A DNA stretch of 64,000 nt from Heterohyrax brucei (GCA_028571685.1 CM053143.1:138976829-139040828), one strand, 5' to 3'. Shown: positions 32,400-44,216, numbered from the stretch's first letter. The notes: generated by a model from the sequence alone, not told the origin. Made by a program: numbers and translations.

Positions 32400-32770
32400 G
32401 TCATATATCCATACAGTTGGAATACTATTCAGCTACAAAACTTAAGTGCTACTACCTGCAGAAATGTGCTAAGTAAAAGATGACAGCCACAAAAAATCAT
32501 ATATATTGTATGATTCCATGTATGTGTAATGTCCAGTCTATGTAAATCCATGAAAACCAAGTACATTAGTGGTTGCCAACAGCTTGAGGAATGGGGACAT
32601 AGGGAGTGATTGATAATGGATACAGGTATCTTTCTGCAGTCACAAAAGTTTCTGGAACAAGATAGTGATGATGATAGCTGCACAACCTTGTGTGTATACT
32701 AAAAATTATTGACTTGTACACCTTAAAATGGTAATTTTTATGGTATGTGAGCTTTACTTTTAAAAAAGCT
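32400..32770 (+). mobile_element. Old L1 3' end (L1M-like)
   Basis: 'ttggaatactattcagctac', 'attccatgtatgtgtaatgt', 'tggttgccaacagcttgagg', 'acttgtacaccttaaaatgg' is the standard 3' end of old mammalian L1. Confidence 0.85.
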
Positions 32771-32804
32771 TATGTAACATTTTGAGTGTTAACTATGTAG
32801 AAAT

Positions 32805-33340
32805 TGTTGTTAAGTGCCATCAAGTCTGTTCCAACTCACAACCACTCCATGTACAACAGAACTAAACACTGCTCCTCCCTGCACCACTCCTTGCAATCAT
32901 TGCTCTGTTTGAGCCCATTGTTGCAGCCACTGTGTCAATCTCTCTCATTGATAGTCCTCTTTTTCACTGACCTTCTACCAAGCACGATGTTCTTCCGCAA
33001 GACTGGTCCCTCCTGATAACACATCCAAAGTATGTAAGACAAAGTCTGATCATCCTTGCTTCTAAGCAGCACTGTTGCTGTACTTCTTCCAAGATAGATT
33101 TGTTTGTTCTTCTGGAAGTCCATGGTATATTCAATATTATTCACCAACATCATAACTCAAAGGTGTAAGTTTTTCTTCATTCTTCCTTTTTTATTGTCCA
33201 ACTTTTATATGAGTATGCATCTGAGGCAACTGAAAGTAACACGGCTCGGGTCAGGCACACTTTAGTTCTCAATGCGACATCTTTGTTTTTTGCAATTTAG
33301 AGAGGTCTTTTGCAGGAGATTTGCCCAATGCAATACATCA
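32805..33340 (-). mobile_element. RTE LINE, 3' half of a 5'-inverted copy
   Basis: Minus strand from 'gatgtattgcattgggcaaa' (33340) to the terminus near 32805 ('ttgttgttaagtgccatcaa' on the plus strand). Together with 33393-33897 it forms one insertion with an inverted 5' part. Confidence 0.87.
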
Positions 33341-33392
33341 TGAATGGATAAAATGATTTTTTTAAAAATGTAAATAATAAAAAATTACGAAT

Positions 33393-33897
33393 AGCATTGT
33401 AAACAATGAGAACTCCAGGGCATCTGTGAAACCTATGCACAGACCAAGAGGCAATTGTTCAAACAGGACAAAGGAGATACTGCATGGCTTCAAATCAGTA
33501 AAAGTATGTGTCAAGGTTGTATCCTTCCATCATATTTATTCAGTCTATGCCAAAGCCAAGTGCCGTCGAGTCAGAAAGAAGCTGAACTATATAAAGAAGA
33601 ACATGGTATCATTACTAATGAGGAAGACTCACTAACAGCCTGAGATATACAGATGATACAACTCTAGTTGCTGAAAGTGAAGAAGATTTGAAGCATTTAT
33701 TGATGAGGATCAAAGATCATAACCATCAGTATGGATTGTACCTTAACATAAAGAAAACAAAAATCTTCCCAGTTAAAACAATAAGCAACATCATGATAAA
33801 TGGAAAAAATACTGAAGTTGTCAAAGATTCCATTTTATTGAATCCACAATTAATGCCCATGGAAGCAGCAGGCAAGAATGCAAAAGTATTACCTCAA
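33393..33897 (+). mobile_element. RTE LINE, inverted 5' piece of the same copy
   Basis: Plus strand from the 'taaacaatgagaactccagg' region through RT remnants (YTDDTTLVAESEEDLKH near 33650-33700) to 'ggcaagaatgcaaaagtatt' (about 33890). Its outer end is adjacent in the LINE consensus to the start of the 3' half, as twin priming predicts. Confidence 0.82.
33554..33573 (-). mobile_element. Tail-only insertion inside RTE (20 bp)
   Basis: 'agccaagtgccgtcgagtca' is exactly the reverse complement of the SINE tail. It replaces RTE bases that read 'agcaaataatctgag' at the same place in the copy at 4148. Confidence 0.6.
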
Positions 33898-34019
33898 TAA
33901 AAGTTAAAATCAAATTAAAAATTGCTCTACTTCAACAAAAACTAAGATTAAAACTAGTACTAAATTAAAAATCCTGAATTAGATAAGGAAATCCATGACT
34001 AATTGAAACCTTACTCTCT

Positions 34020-34383
34020 TGTGAAGTGTCATCAAGGTGATTCCAACTCATAGCTACCCAATGTGACAGGGTAGAACTGCCCCTGTAGGGTTTTCTAGTC
34101 CATAATCTTTACAGGAAGAGCTCATGAGGTCTTTCTCCTATGAAGAGGATATCCACTGCTGTGGAATCGATTTCAACTCATAGGGACCCTACAGGCCAGG
34201 TAGAACCTCCCCATAGACTTTCCAGGGAGAACCTGGTGAATTTGAACTGCCAACCTTTTGGTAAGCAATCATAACACTTAACCACTAGGCCACCAGGGTT
34301 TCCTGTAAAGAGGATAGGTTGATTAAAACCACCAAGCCTTGGTTAGCAATCATGAGCTTAAGCTTTGCAGCGTCAGGATTTCT
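34020..34383 (-). mobile_element. AfroSINE, long type, split by a second SINE
   Basis: Tail half 34020-34149 and head half 34305-34383. The repeated 'aagaggat' at the split marks the target of the inner SINE. Confidence 0.83.
34150..34304 (-). mobile_element. AfroSINE, short type, nested
   Basis: 'gctgtggaatcgatttcaac', 'gggagaacctggtgaatttg', head 'actaggccaccagggtttcc'. TSD about 'tgaagaggat' against 'gtaaagaggat'. Confidence 0.9.
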
Positions 34384-35594
34384 TAAAGCCTTACTCTAGG
34401 ATTCACATTATTTCCGTCTTGTAAGGGGAACAGCTTACACAATGAAATGTGGCTGGCTTCAGGCAATGGCCGGAAGAAGGCAGTCTGTGAAGAAGCAAGA
34501 GAGTGTCCACTCCTTTTTACTTTCAAATCTCACACAACAGAATGTAATTGCTAAACAGACCTGGCTATATGATATGTGGATCCCACGACAAAATGAAAAT
34601 GTGGGGTTCTCTGCTCAAGAGGCAGGAAAAAAGTGCTGCTGAAAGGTACTATAATATAAAGCTTTTCCTTTTCTTTCATCGTCTCTCTCTCAAGTTATCA
34701 TAGTTTTTTTTTTTTGTTTTTTTCCCCTATTTAATATTCTAAGAAAAAAATTAAAATTTTCAATTAATTTTTGCCATATGACATAATTTGCACTTCATAG
34801 CTTGTTCATGCATATGTATGTCTTTCTTATCAGAACACTGGAAATACTAGACAAAACCCAATGTTTTCATTTCACTCTTTGATATGTGCAGATTCCGTCA
34901 CTGTTCCCGTGTTCAGCTCACTGATAGTAAGAAAGGACTGGAAGGAGAAAGAACTAAGGGTGCGCCTATCTTTTCCTCCTTCTACGTCATTATTTTCAGT
35001 GTGTTTGCCTAATACAGAGAAGTGAAGGATATAATTAATGTTTCCTTCGTGTTTCTTAGAATGTCTCTACCTTTTATTTTTCACTAGAAGCAAGTTCTAG
35101 TAAAAACACAAAACATGGCTTTCTCATCTGTCAAAGGCCCTGCTTGCTCAGTTGTAAACATAATACACTTACCTTCAACTAGAAGTGAGTTTTGTTGAAT
35201 TCCTGGATATCATGGCTTCATCGAATTCCGCGCTTATGGGGCATCAAGGAATTGTAGTGGACAGACATCTAATGTCACGTAACCCTTCTGCTCATACTTA
35301 TGCTGTATTGTCCCACTGGACTTGACCTACAAAATCCAAGTTTAAAGCTATAATAATTGAGAATCTTAGGGAACTGAAACAGTCAAACATTAAACCAAAT
35401 TCAGGGTCCTTCTGAGCACTGGACCCTATGTGACTGCACAGGTAATATGCCCAGATGTAGCTCTTACGGGGGAACCTAATTAATATTCAGAACCCCAACT
35501 TCAAGAGAGCTTTGTAAGTGCTGTCTTTTGCTTCGTAGCTTCTGCAGTACATCTCTGCTAGGAGGCAACAGACAACGGATTCTAAACGTTGTTG
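34384..35594. other. No gene recognised; repeat-poor
   Basis: About 1.2 kb with no repeat I can name. No open frame with family signal and no splice pattern that I could defend. Confidence 0.4.
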
Positions 35595-35800
35595 ACTCTG
35601 CCGTCAGGTCTCCATATCCTTGGGTTCCGCATCCGCAGATTCAAGCAAGTCAAATATAGGCAGTTTTGCTTGTGGCTGTTTCAGGTACCCGCAGTCACTG
35701 GGGTCCAGGCATTGCTTCCACCATTTTACATAAGGGACTTGAAGATCCCCAGATTTTGGTAAAGTAGGGGTGTTGGGGCAGTGATGGGGGGCTCTCCTGT
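35595..35800 (+). repeat. Tigger-like DNA transposon remnant
   Basis: 'gtctccatatccttgggttc', 'cgcatccgcagattcaagca', then 'taagggacttgaagatcccc' and 'agattttggtaaagtagggg' resemble the ends of Tigger/mariner elements ('ccatatccgtgggttccaca' type). Weak match. Confidence 0.45.
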
Positions 35801-36248
35801 AACCAAAACCACAGGACTACTGCATATGCAAAAAAAAAATCATTATTTCCTTTTTGTCTCCAAAGTTTTCTTTCCCTATCTCATCCATTCTCTCTTCCTT
35901 TTCCAAAAGAAACTTGTCTTAGTCAAAACACTCCCCACTATTTGCTAAGTAAACCGTTTTGGTCTTCTTACCATTTTGCACATTATTTTCTTCTTTTCCG
36001 AGTCTAATACTCTACCGTCTCCCTACCTCCTATGACTTCAGTTCTGAGATTAAGCTCCCCTTCTTTCCTCTGAGCTTTTTAAGTGCTTCTCCAGCTGGAG
36101 TACCAGGCACTTAATGATTCTAGTTTCATTAAGTGTAATCCCTGTACTGGCAATGCAACTAGATTAAGATCTATGATGCTAAAAATTGTCTTATGTGTCT
36201 TTTGTTTCTTTCACAGCCGCTATTACCGATGAGTTCATAGTCACTGCT
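35801..36248. other. No gene recognised
   Basis: Pyrimidine-rich, single-copy-looking sequence. Confidence 0.35.
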
Positions 36249-36293
36249 GAATGAGTGAATGAATGAATGGGTGCAAGAATGAATAAATGAATC
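36249..36293 (+). repeat. (GAAT)n simple repeat, imperfect
   Basis: 'gaatgagtgaatgaatgaat' with interruptions. Confidence 0.85.
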
Positions 36294-36311
36294 ATAGACT
36301 GTAGCGTTAGA

Positions 36312-36472
36312 AACCAAACAAAACACAAACCTATTTCTGTCCAGTGGATTCTGGCTCATGGTGACCCTATAGAACAGAGTAGAACTGCCCCATAGGATTT
36401 ACAAGGACTGGCTGGCAGATTCCAACTGCTGACCTTTGGTTAGCAGCCTGGCTTCTTAACCACCGTGGCCCC
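36312..36472 (-). mobile_element. AfroSINE, short type
   Basis: 'tctgtccagtggattctggc', 'gtagaactgccccataggat', 'ctgacctttggttagcagcc'. Confidence 0.9.
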
Positions 36473-36484
36473 AAAAGGCAGAAA

Positions 36485-36620
36485 GTCTGAGCCTGCATTT
36501 TGGCTCTTCTGACCATAATGTTTGAAGGGCTATGAACTTACTTCTTCTGATCTCAGTTTTTCCGTTTATTAAACTGAGATATTTGGGGTATCTCCCCATT
36601 GTATTAAGGAAAATTTCATT
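36485..36620 (+). repeat. MIR fragment, weak
   Basis: 'tatgaacttacttcttctga' 'tctcagtttttccg' is MIR-like. The rest is eroded. Confidence 0.45.
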
Positions 36621-37317
36621 ATTAGCACAGTTCTTAGAATTTTGTTAAATATCTGTGTACCTTTTGTTATTTTCTTTTCAATTACTACTGAGATGGTTGA
36701 AGATATGCAGAAAATAAAGTATGTCATTGTATTCGTGTCAATTCAGTGTTACATCTTTAATGCAAAAAAAGTCATTTATTCCATAAGTACCAAAAATATT
36801 TATCCTGAAGATGATATGTCCTTGGTATGCATACAGAACACATACAGAAAGTCAAAACATATCCCTGTTCAAGCTATATCACCAGTTTCACTGATTTTTC
36901 TGTGTATAATCAAAGTCCATGTCCTGTGTTGGTTCATAATTTAAGAACTGACTCAGACACAAATTGAGTATAAATTTAGATAGACTATCAGTGGCTTGGA
37001 AGTGGCAAAAATAAAAGCACTAAGTTTACAGAAAAATTCGTCTTTCTATTAACTTTCAAGGAGAGATAGATGGCTTGCTGAAACAGCCTCAGTCAAGTGT
37101 GAAGCTTTGATGGAGTGTTTGAATTTGGCTTTGTCCCCCCACACCCACGGCCCCCAAACAAAGCACTGTCCAACCTGTCTGAGTAATGCCAGTTCATCAT
37201 TTTTTGAAATGAATTCCTCAGGAAGGACTTCAACATGAATGCCTATTGGGAAAGAGGAAGGACACACTTAGACTTTCTGAGACCAGATATCTTGGGGTTA
37301 ATGGGAGCATCCTAAAT
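36621..37317. other. No gene recognised
   Basis: Contains a 100-codon open stretch at 36642-36944 of AT-rich codons with no domain. Confidence 0.4.
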
Positions 37318-37440
37318 TTGTAATTAAAGGGCACTGTGGTTCAGATAGGTTAATTGACTTGCCCTAGGTCACACAGTTCGTAAGTGGAAGAGTTTGAACC
37401 CAAACCTTCTATTAGACCAGTAGACTTTCCACTATCCAAC
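37318..37440 (-). repeat. MIR
   Basis: 'gcactgtggttcagataggt', 'gacttgccctaggtcacaca', 'gtaagtggaagagtttgaac'. Confidence 0.75.
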
Positions 37441-37577
37441 ACTTATCTTCTTTTATAGAGACAGGGGGCATGCAATTGAGAGATTCTTGGATCATATAAG
37501 TATTTGAAGAAATTTTGAAAGTTTCTATCAACACTTACAATTTTTATATTAAGTACAAATCAGGTTACCAGAAACAC

Positions 37578-37962
37578 TGTTGTGGTTGTGTGCTGTGGGG
37601 TTAATTCTAACTCATAACAACTCTATAGGACAGAGCAGAACTTCCCTGTAGGTATTCCTACTGAAAAAATAACCCCACTGGCACTGAGTCAATTTCAACT
37701 CAAAGCAACCCTGTATAACAAAGTAGAACTGCCCCATAGAATTTCTGAGGAGCACCTGACAGACACTAACTGCCTACTTTTTGGTTAGCAGACATAGCAC
37801 TTAACCACTATCATGCCATCAGGGATTCCTATTTTCCTCCTAGACTATGAAATTTATGGGAACAGGTTGCCAGGTCTTTTTTTAATCAAAGCAGCTGTTG
37901 GGTTTAAAACACTGACCTTTCAGGTAGTAGCCAAGCTCTTAACCATTGCTCCACCAAGATTC
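37578..37962 (-). mobile_element. AfroSINE, long type, split by a second SINE
   Basis: Tail half 37578-37661 and head half 37829-37962 ('ggttgccaggtctttttttaa', 'ctccaccaagattcct'). The interruption is flanked by 'attccta' and 'attccta'. Confidence 0.8.
37668..37828 (-). mobile_element. AfroSINE, short type, nested
   Basis: 'actggcactgagtcaatttc', 'aagtagaactgccccataga', head 'catgccatcagggattcc'. Confidence 0.88.
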
Positions 37963-38089
37963 CTTCTGGAAACATCAGGAAGCAAAAAAGTCAGAAAGAC
38001 ACCAATTAACCTAACTGCCATTTCTTTCTGTTTTACTCACAGATGAGAGCAAAAATCCCCAGGAGTTGGTTGAAAGATGAGAGCTGATG

Positions 38090-38490
38090 GATCTATAGCT
38101 GAGACTGCTAACTGTGCAACAAAATATTAGTCTTCTCTTTCCTTGGAACACAGCTATATTGCCTTTGCCATTCTCTCTGTAACTGAGTTCTAGCCAGTGG
38201 GAATGGAGCAGAAGTGATATGTGTTACTTTCCTGGTCTAGTCCATAACCTTCCACACACTCTCCAGTTTTCCCTCCCAGTAACTGGGATAGAGATCCTCT
38301 GAACGAGCTTGGAAGCTATGTATTGAAGGTTATGGACTGCCAACAGCCTAGATTCCAGAATAACTAAAGAGTCCCTACTCCTAACTTCCTAGACCTGGAT
38401 CCACTGTGGACTACTGCGTGAGCAACGAAACAGCTTCTGTTGCGTTGAGCTGTAATCTCTTTGGACTATTTGTCACTGTACCCTATCCTT
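38090..38490 (+). repeat. Old LTR-like repeat, family not named
   Basis: 'ctagccagtgggaatggagc', 'agaagtgatatgtgttactt', 'cgtgagcaacgaaacagctt' and 'ctgttgcgttgagctgtaat' follow the pattern of an old mammalian LTR/MER repeat ending 'gtgagcaagaaataaac'. Confidence 0.45.
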
Positions 38491-38867
38491 TCCTAACTAA
38501 CACAGGTCCAAAGAGTTCCTTCTCCCACATCCAAGCAATGTCCACGTTCTATGATCTTGTTCAAAGTGTAGTGTTTATGTCCAACTGTAGACCCTAAATG
38601 GGATAGAAGAGGAGAGTGGTAGAAAATAGAGCATTTGATGATTTTGTTCGTGGGATACAAGCAGCTATTAATTGTATTTCACGTGGTAACTGCTAATGTT
38701 CCCCACTATTAGTGGGTTGGGGTTTCAGGCCCAACTATACCACCAAGTATACATTCATTACCTCTTTTGTATAAGGAATGAATGGAAGAATAGTATATCA
38801 AGTTCTAATAAAAGATGAACGTAAATATCAGTGTCAATAATACGTAGCCTAAGTAGACAAGGTGTAT
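38491..38867. other. No gene recognised
   Basis: Single-copy-looking. Confidence 0.4.
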
Positions 38868-38980
38868 CTGAGTGGTGTAGATGGTTAATGTGATTGGCTA
38901 CTAACTGAAAGGCTGGAAGATCAAGTCTACCCAGAAGTGCCTTAAAAGAAAGAATTCACAATCTACTTTGAAAAAATCAG

Positions 38981-40511
38981 TCATTGACCAAAGAAAGGAA
39001 CAGGTACTTCATCAAAGAAGACTTTCAGGTCATTGACAAGTATGTGAGGAAATGCTCAAGGCATTAGCCATTAGAGAAATCCAGATCAGAACTACAGTGA
39101 GACACGATCTCAACCCAACAAAGCTGAGATTAATCCAGAAAACACAAAATAATACCTGCTAGAGAGACTGCTGATGGGAATGTAAAATGGGACAACTTCG
39201 GAAATTGATTTGGTGGTCTCTTAAAATGCTAGAAATAGATCCAGCAATCTCACTTCTTGGAATATATCCTAGAGAAATAAGAACTGTCACACAAATAGAT
39301 ACATTCACAACAGTGTTCATCACAGCACTGTCCATAATAGCAAAAATATGGAATCAACCTAGGTATCCACCAATGGATGAACAGAAAATCTGTGGAATAT
39401 TCATACAATTCATGCAATGATAAAGAACAATGATAATTTGTGAAACATCTCACAACAGGGAGGAATCTGAAAGGCATTATGCTGAGTGAAGTTATTCAGT
39501 CACAAAAGGACAAATTTTGTATGAGACCACTATTATAAAGACTTGAGAAAGGGTTTAAACACACAACAACTAATCTTTAATGGTTACAAAGATGGGTGCG
39601 AGGGAGAGGGGTATTTACTAATTTGATATTAGCTAATTATTAGTCAGGGATTATTTTAGGTGGAAGGAGGAACAACATGCAGTAGAAGAGCCGTCAACAC
39701 AACTGAGCTCATCCAAAAGTTATGAAGTTTTCTAAATATTATCAAAAACTTCAAGGGACAGAGAAGTAGGGTCAGGGGTCTAGGGACCATGGTTTCAGGG
39801 GAGATCTTAGTAAACTGACATGACAAAGTTTACTAAGAAACTGTTCTCCATCCTACTCTAGCACGTGGCATCTGGGGTCTTTAAAACTAGCAAGCAGCCA
39901 GCTCTGAAGCATAAATTGTTCTCAGTCCATCTGGAGCAAAAGAGAATGAAGACATAAGGAAAACATGAGACAGCAGGGGCTGTGTAAGTCAGACACTACA
40001 TCAACATGATACCAGAAGAACTAGATGGTGGCTGGTTACCACCAATGATGCTCGTTACAAGCCATTCAACGAAAAGTCTCTGGTGGAGTGGGAGAAATGT
40101 GGGGTGCAAGGAACTCCAACTCCAGCAAACAGGTCAGATTTGATGGTCTGACAGACTGAACAGTCACAGGAAGACATGAACCCTGGACTCTCTGTTCGCC
40201 CAGAACTGAAACCCTTCCAGAAACTAACTCCTCAGACAAAGATTGAACTGGTCTTTATGACGTAAATAATACTGGTGAAGAGTGTGCTTCATGCTTAAGT
40301 AGATAGAAAAGACTAATTGGGCAGCTCCTGCCCAGAGGTGAGAGGAGAAGAAAGAAGGGGATAGGGACTGGTTAGATGGACACGGGAAATTCAGAGTGCA
40401 GGGAAGAAGTGTACTGTCATTGTAAGGAGAGAGCAGCTAGGCTCACCTAACGAAGAGTAAGTTTTTGTATGAGAAACTAACTTGAATTGTAAACTTTCTC
40501 TAAGACACACA
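38981..40511 (+). mobile_element. L1 LINE, 5' truncated, long 3' UTR class
   Basis: 1.53 kb: the end of ORF2 to about 39540, then a 1 kb 3' UTR ending 'taagacacacaa'. TSD 'aaaaaatcag' at 38971-38980 and 40512-40521. Blocks 'actgaacagtcacaggaaga' and 'aaactaactcctcagacaaa' mirror 15990-16860. Confidence 0.9.
39187..39420 (+). pseudogene. L1 ORF2 C-terminal remnant
   Basis: LEIDPAISLLGIYPREI and IIAKIWNQPRYPPMDEQ correspond to the C-terminal region of L1 ORF2. The cysteine motif upstream is degenerate. Confidence 0.8.
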
Positions 40512-40742
40512 AAAAAATCAGCCACTGAAAACTCTATGGTGCAGCTTTACTGGCATACAGGGAGATGACATAAATCAGGGTTGCCAAGAGCCGGGGTTGA
40601 CCTGGCAGCAACTGTTACTTACATATTGGTGAGAAGAGACCAGGATTTTGTAGAAGTGATATTCAGTTTAAATGATCTGGGTTAACAATTGCTCACTCTG
40701 ACCTATTGGTACCCACATCAAGCTTGTTAAAAAAAAAAAAAA

Positions 40743-40876
40743 TCATGTTGGCTCTCAAGTTGATTCTGACTTATAAGACAGAGTATAACAGTGTTTCCAA
40801 GGAGTAGCTGGTGAATTTAAATTACTGGCCTTTTGATTAGTAGCCAAACTCTTAAGCATTCTTCAACCAGGACCCC
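40743..40876 (-). mobile_element. AfroSINE, short type, eroded
   Basis: After an A run (40730-40742): 'ggctctcaagttgattctga', 'ggagtagctggtgaatttaa', head 'tcaaccaggacccc'. Confidence 0.8.
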
Positions 40877-40903
40877 AGAATTGAACCACTTGGTCACTAG
40901 ACA

Positions 40904-41064
40904 GGAAACCCTGGTGGCGTAGTGGTTAAGTGCTACAGCTGTTAACCATAGGGCTGGCAGTTTAAATCCACCAGGCGTTCCTTGGAAACTCTGTGTGGCA
41001 GTTCGGCTCTGTCTGTAGAGTCACTATGAGTCAGAATTGATTTGATGGCAGTGGGTTTAGTTTT
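40904..41064 (+). mobile_element. AfroSINE, short type, well preserved
   Basis: 'aaaccctggtggcgtagtgg', 'ttaagtgctacagctgttaa', 'ccaggcgttccttggaaact', tail 'gatggcagtgggtttagttt'. TSD 'ggtcactag' (40890-) and 'ggtcactgg' (41066-). It is the best local reference for the short type. Confidence 0.95.
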
Positions 41065-41170
41065 TTGGTCACTGGATGGCTACAGATTTGAAGCTTATGC
41101 CCCAGATCAAAGTAAAATAAAACAAGAGGTTCCTGAAGAAATAAGTTTAGGAAATATTAGGTTGTATACC

Positions 41171-44100
41171 TCTGTCAGTTTGTCCTTCTGTAGGGGCTTC
41201 TATGAGGCTGTGATGCTGGAAGCTACGCCACCAGGATTCAGACCATAGTACAGTCCCCCATGGTGGACAGGTTTCAGTTGAGCTTCCAGACTAAGACAGA
41301 CTAAGACAAATGAACCATAAGTTTATTTATAAAAAGAATTAGCCAGTGAAAACTTTATGAATAGCAGAACGTTGTCTGATACAGTGCTAGAAGATGAGCC
41401 CCTCAGGTTGGAAGGCACTACTCAAAATATACCATGGAAGGACTGTCTTCTCAAAGTAGAGCCGAATTCAACGGTGTGGATGGAGTCAGGATTTCAGGAC
41501 CTTCATTTGCCAGTGTGGCACCATTCAAAATGAGAAGAAACAGCTGCAAATATCCATAAATAATTGTAACCTACAATGTAGGAAGTATCAATATAGGAAA
41601 ACTGGAAATCATCAAAAATGAAATGGAATGCATGTACATTTAACAGCCTAGCACTAGTGAGCTGAAATAGACTGGTAGTGATTATTTTGAATTGGACAAT
41701 CACGTGGTCTACAATGCTAGGTATGACAACTTGAAGAGGAATGGTGTTACCTTCATTATGAAAAGAACATTTCAAGGTCTATCCTGAAATACAATGCTGT
41801 CAATGATAGGATAATATCGATACACCTACAAGGAAGATCAGCTAATATGACTATTATTCAAATTTATGAATTAACCACTAAAACCAAAGACGAAGAAACT
41901 GAAGATTTTAATCAACCTTTGCAGTCTGAAATTAATCAAACACATAATCAGGATGCACAGATAATTACTAGTGATTGGAATACAAAAGTTGAAAACAAAG
42001 AAGGGCTGACAGTTGGAAAATAAAGCCTTAGTAACAGAAGTGATGCCAGAGATTGCAAAAATAGAATTTTTGCAAGACCAACGACTTCTTCATTGCAGAT
42101 ACTTTATCACCAACATAAATGACAGTTACACACATGGACTGATGTGAATATGCAGAAATTCCATCAACTGATGGAATACACAGGAATCAAATTGACTACA
42201 TCTGCGGAATGAGATGATGGAAGAGCTCAACATCATAAGTTGGAACAAGGCCAGGGGACCACTGTGAAACAGACCATCAATTACAAATATGCAAGTTTAA
42301 GCTGAAACTGAAGAGAATTAAAACAAGTCCACCAGAGTCAAAATATGACCTTGAATATATCCCGCCTGAATTTAAAGACCATCTCAAGAACAGATTTGGT
42401 ACATTGAACCCTAATGACCAAAGACTAGATGAACTGTGAAGTGACATTACAGAAAAGAAAGAAAAGACAAAATAAATGTCAGAAGAGACTCTCAAGCTTG
42501 CTCCTGAACATCAAGTTCAAGCAAAAGCAAAAGGAAGTAAAATAGCTAAACAGAAGATTTCAAAGAGGGGCTTGAGAAGACACAGTATTATAACAAAATG
42601 TACAAAGACCTCACATTAGAAAACAAAAAAGAAAGAACCTGCTTAGCATTTCTCAAACTGAAAGAACCAAAGAGAAATTCAAGCCATGAATTGCAATATT
42701 GAAGGATTCTACTGGGGAAATATTAAGCAATGCAGGAAGCATCAAAAGAAAGCGGAAGGAATACACATGGTCACTGTACTAAAAAGAATTGGTGGAGGTT
42801 CAACCATTTCAGGAAGTAGTATGTAATCAGGAATTGATGATAGTGAAGGAGGAAGTCTAGGCTACACTGAAAAAAAGGCTCCAGGAATTGATGGAGTACC
42901 AAGTGAAATGTTTCAAAAAATGGATGCAGCACTGGAAGTGCTTACTCATCTATGCCAAGAAGTTTAGAAAAGAGCTACCTGGCCGACTGACTGGAAGAGG
43001 TGTATATTTGTGCCTATTCCCAAGAAAGGTGATCCAACTGAATGTGGAAATTATTGAACATTATCATTAATATCACAAGCAAGTAAAATTCGGTTGAAGA
43101 TCATCCTAAGATGTAGCAGTACATCAACTAGGAACTGCTAGAAATTCAGGCCAGATTCAGAAAGCGATATGGAAGCCGGGATACCATTGCTCACAACAGG
43201 TGGATCATGGCTAAAAGCAGAGAATACCAGAAAGATGGTTACCTGTCTTCTATTGACTAATCAAAGGCATTTGATTCTGTGGGTCCTAATAAATTACGGA
43301 TAACATCACAAACAATGAGAATTTCAGAACACTTAATTGTGCTCATGAGGAACCTATGTGTTTAATATTAGGAAAGGTGTACATTAGGGTTGTACTGTGT
43401 TGCCTGCCATACTTATTCAATCTGTATTTCAAGAAGCCAGACTTTATGAGGAATGAGGCATCATGATTGGGGGAAGAGAACTTGAAGCCTTTACTGATGA
43501 AGACCGAAGACCACAGCCATCACTATGGATTGTACCTTAACATGAAGTAAACAAGAGTCCTCACAACTGGACCAATAAGCTCCATCATGATAAGTGGAGA
43601 AGAGATTGAAGTTGCCAGGGATTTTTCTTTACTCTAATCCACAACTAACACCCAAACACCCATGGAAGCAGCAGTTGAAGAAATCAAAAGATGCATTGCA
43701 CTGGGCAAATCTGCTGCAAAAGCTCTCTACAGTATTGAAAAACAAAGACAACACCTAGACGAGGAAGGCGCACCTGACTCAGACCACGATGTTTTCAGTC
43801 ATCTCATATGCATACAAAGGCTGGCCAACAAACGAATAAGGAAGACTGAAGAAGAACCTCTGTTTTCAAATTGTGGTGTGGGTGTGGAACATTGAATATA
43901 CCATGGACTGCCAAAAGAAGGAATCTGTCTTGGAAAAAGTATAACCAGAACATTCCTTAGAAGGAAAGATGGTGAGACTTCATCTCATATACTTTTGACA
44001 TGTTATCAGAGGGAATCAGTCCCTGGAAAAGGACATCATGTTTGGTAAAGTATAAGGTCAGGGAAAAAGATGAAGACCCTCAATGAGATGAACAGACACA

Positions 44101-44216
44101 GTGGCTGCAACAGTAGGTTCAAGGATAACAAGGATTGTGACGACGGCACAGGACTGGGCTTTGGTATGAACTCATACCAAAGAACCCCCTGGATGGCACT
44201 TAACAACAACAGTAAC
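41171..44216 (+). mobile_element. RTE (BovB-like) LINE, near full length
   Basis: 3.05 kb from 'tctgtcagtttgtccttctg' to 'acttaacaacaac'. Endonuclease remnant near 41960-42020 (ITSDWNTKVENKEG; the catalytic G is replaced by S). RT linker PGIDGVPSEMF near 42880-42915 and SIDXSKAFDSVGPNK near 43247-43290 with a stop. The 3' region has 'ttaacaacaacagtaac'. Stops are frequent. A 24-bp palindrome at 44159-44182 replaces part of the tail. Confidence 0.9.

Larger units (their letters stand above)
38868..40620 (+). mobile_element. AfroSINE, long type, split by an L1
   Basis: Head part 38868-38980 ('gagtggtgtagatggttaat', 'aaaggctggaagatcaagtc') and tail part 40512-40620 ('cactgaaaactctatggtgc', 'gacctggcagcaactgttac'). 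Everything between belongs to the L1. Confidence 0.87.
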
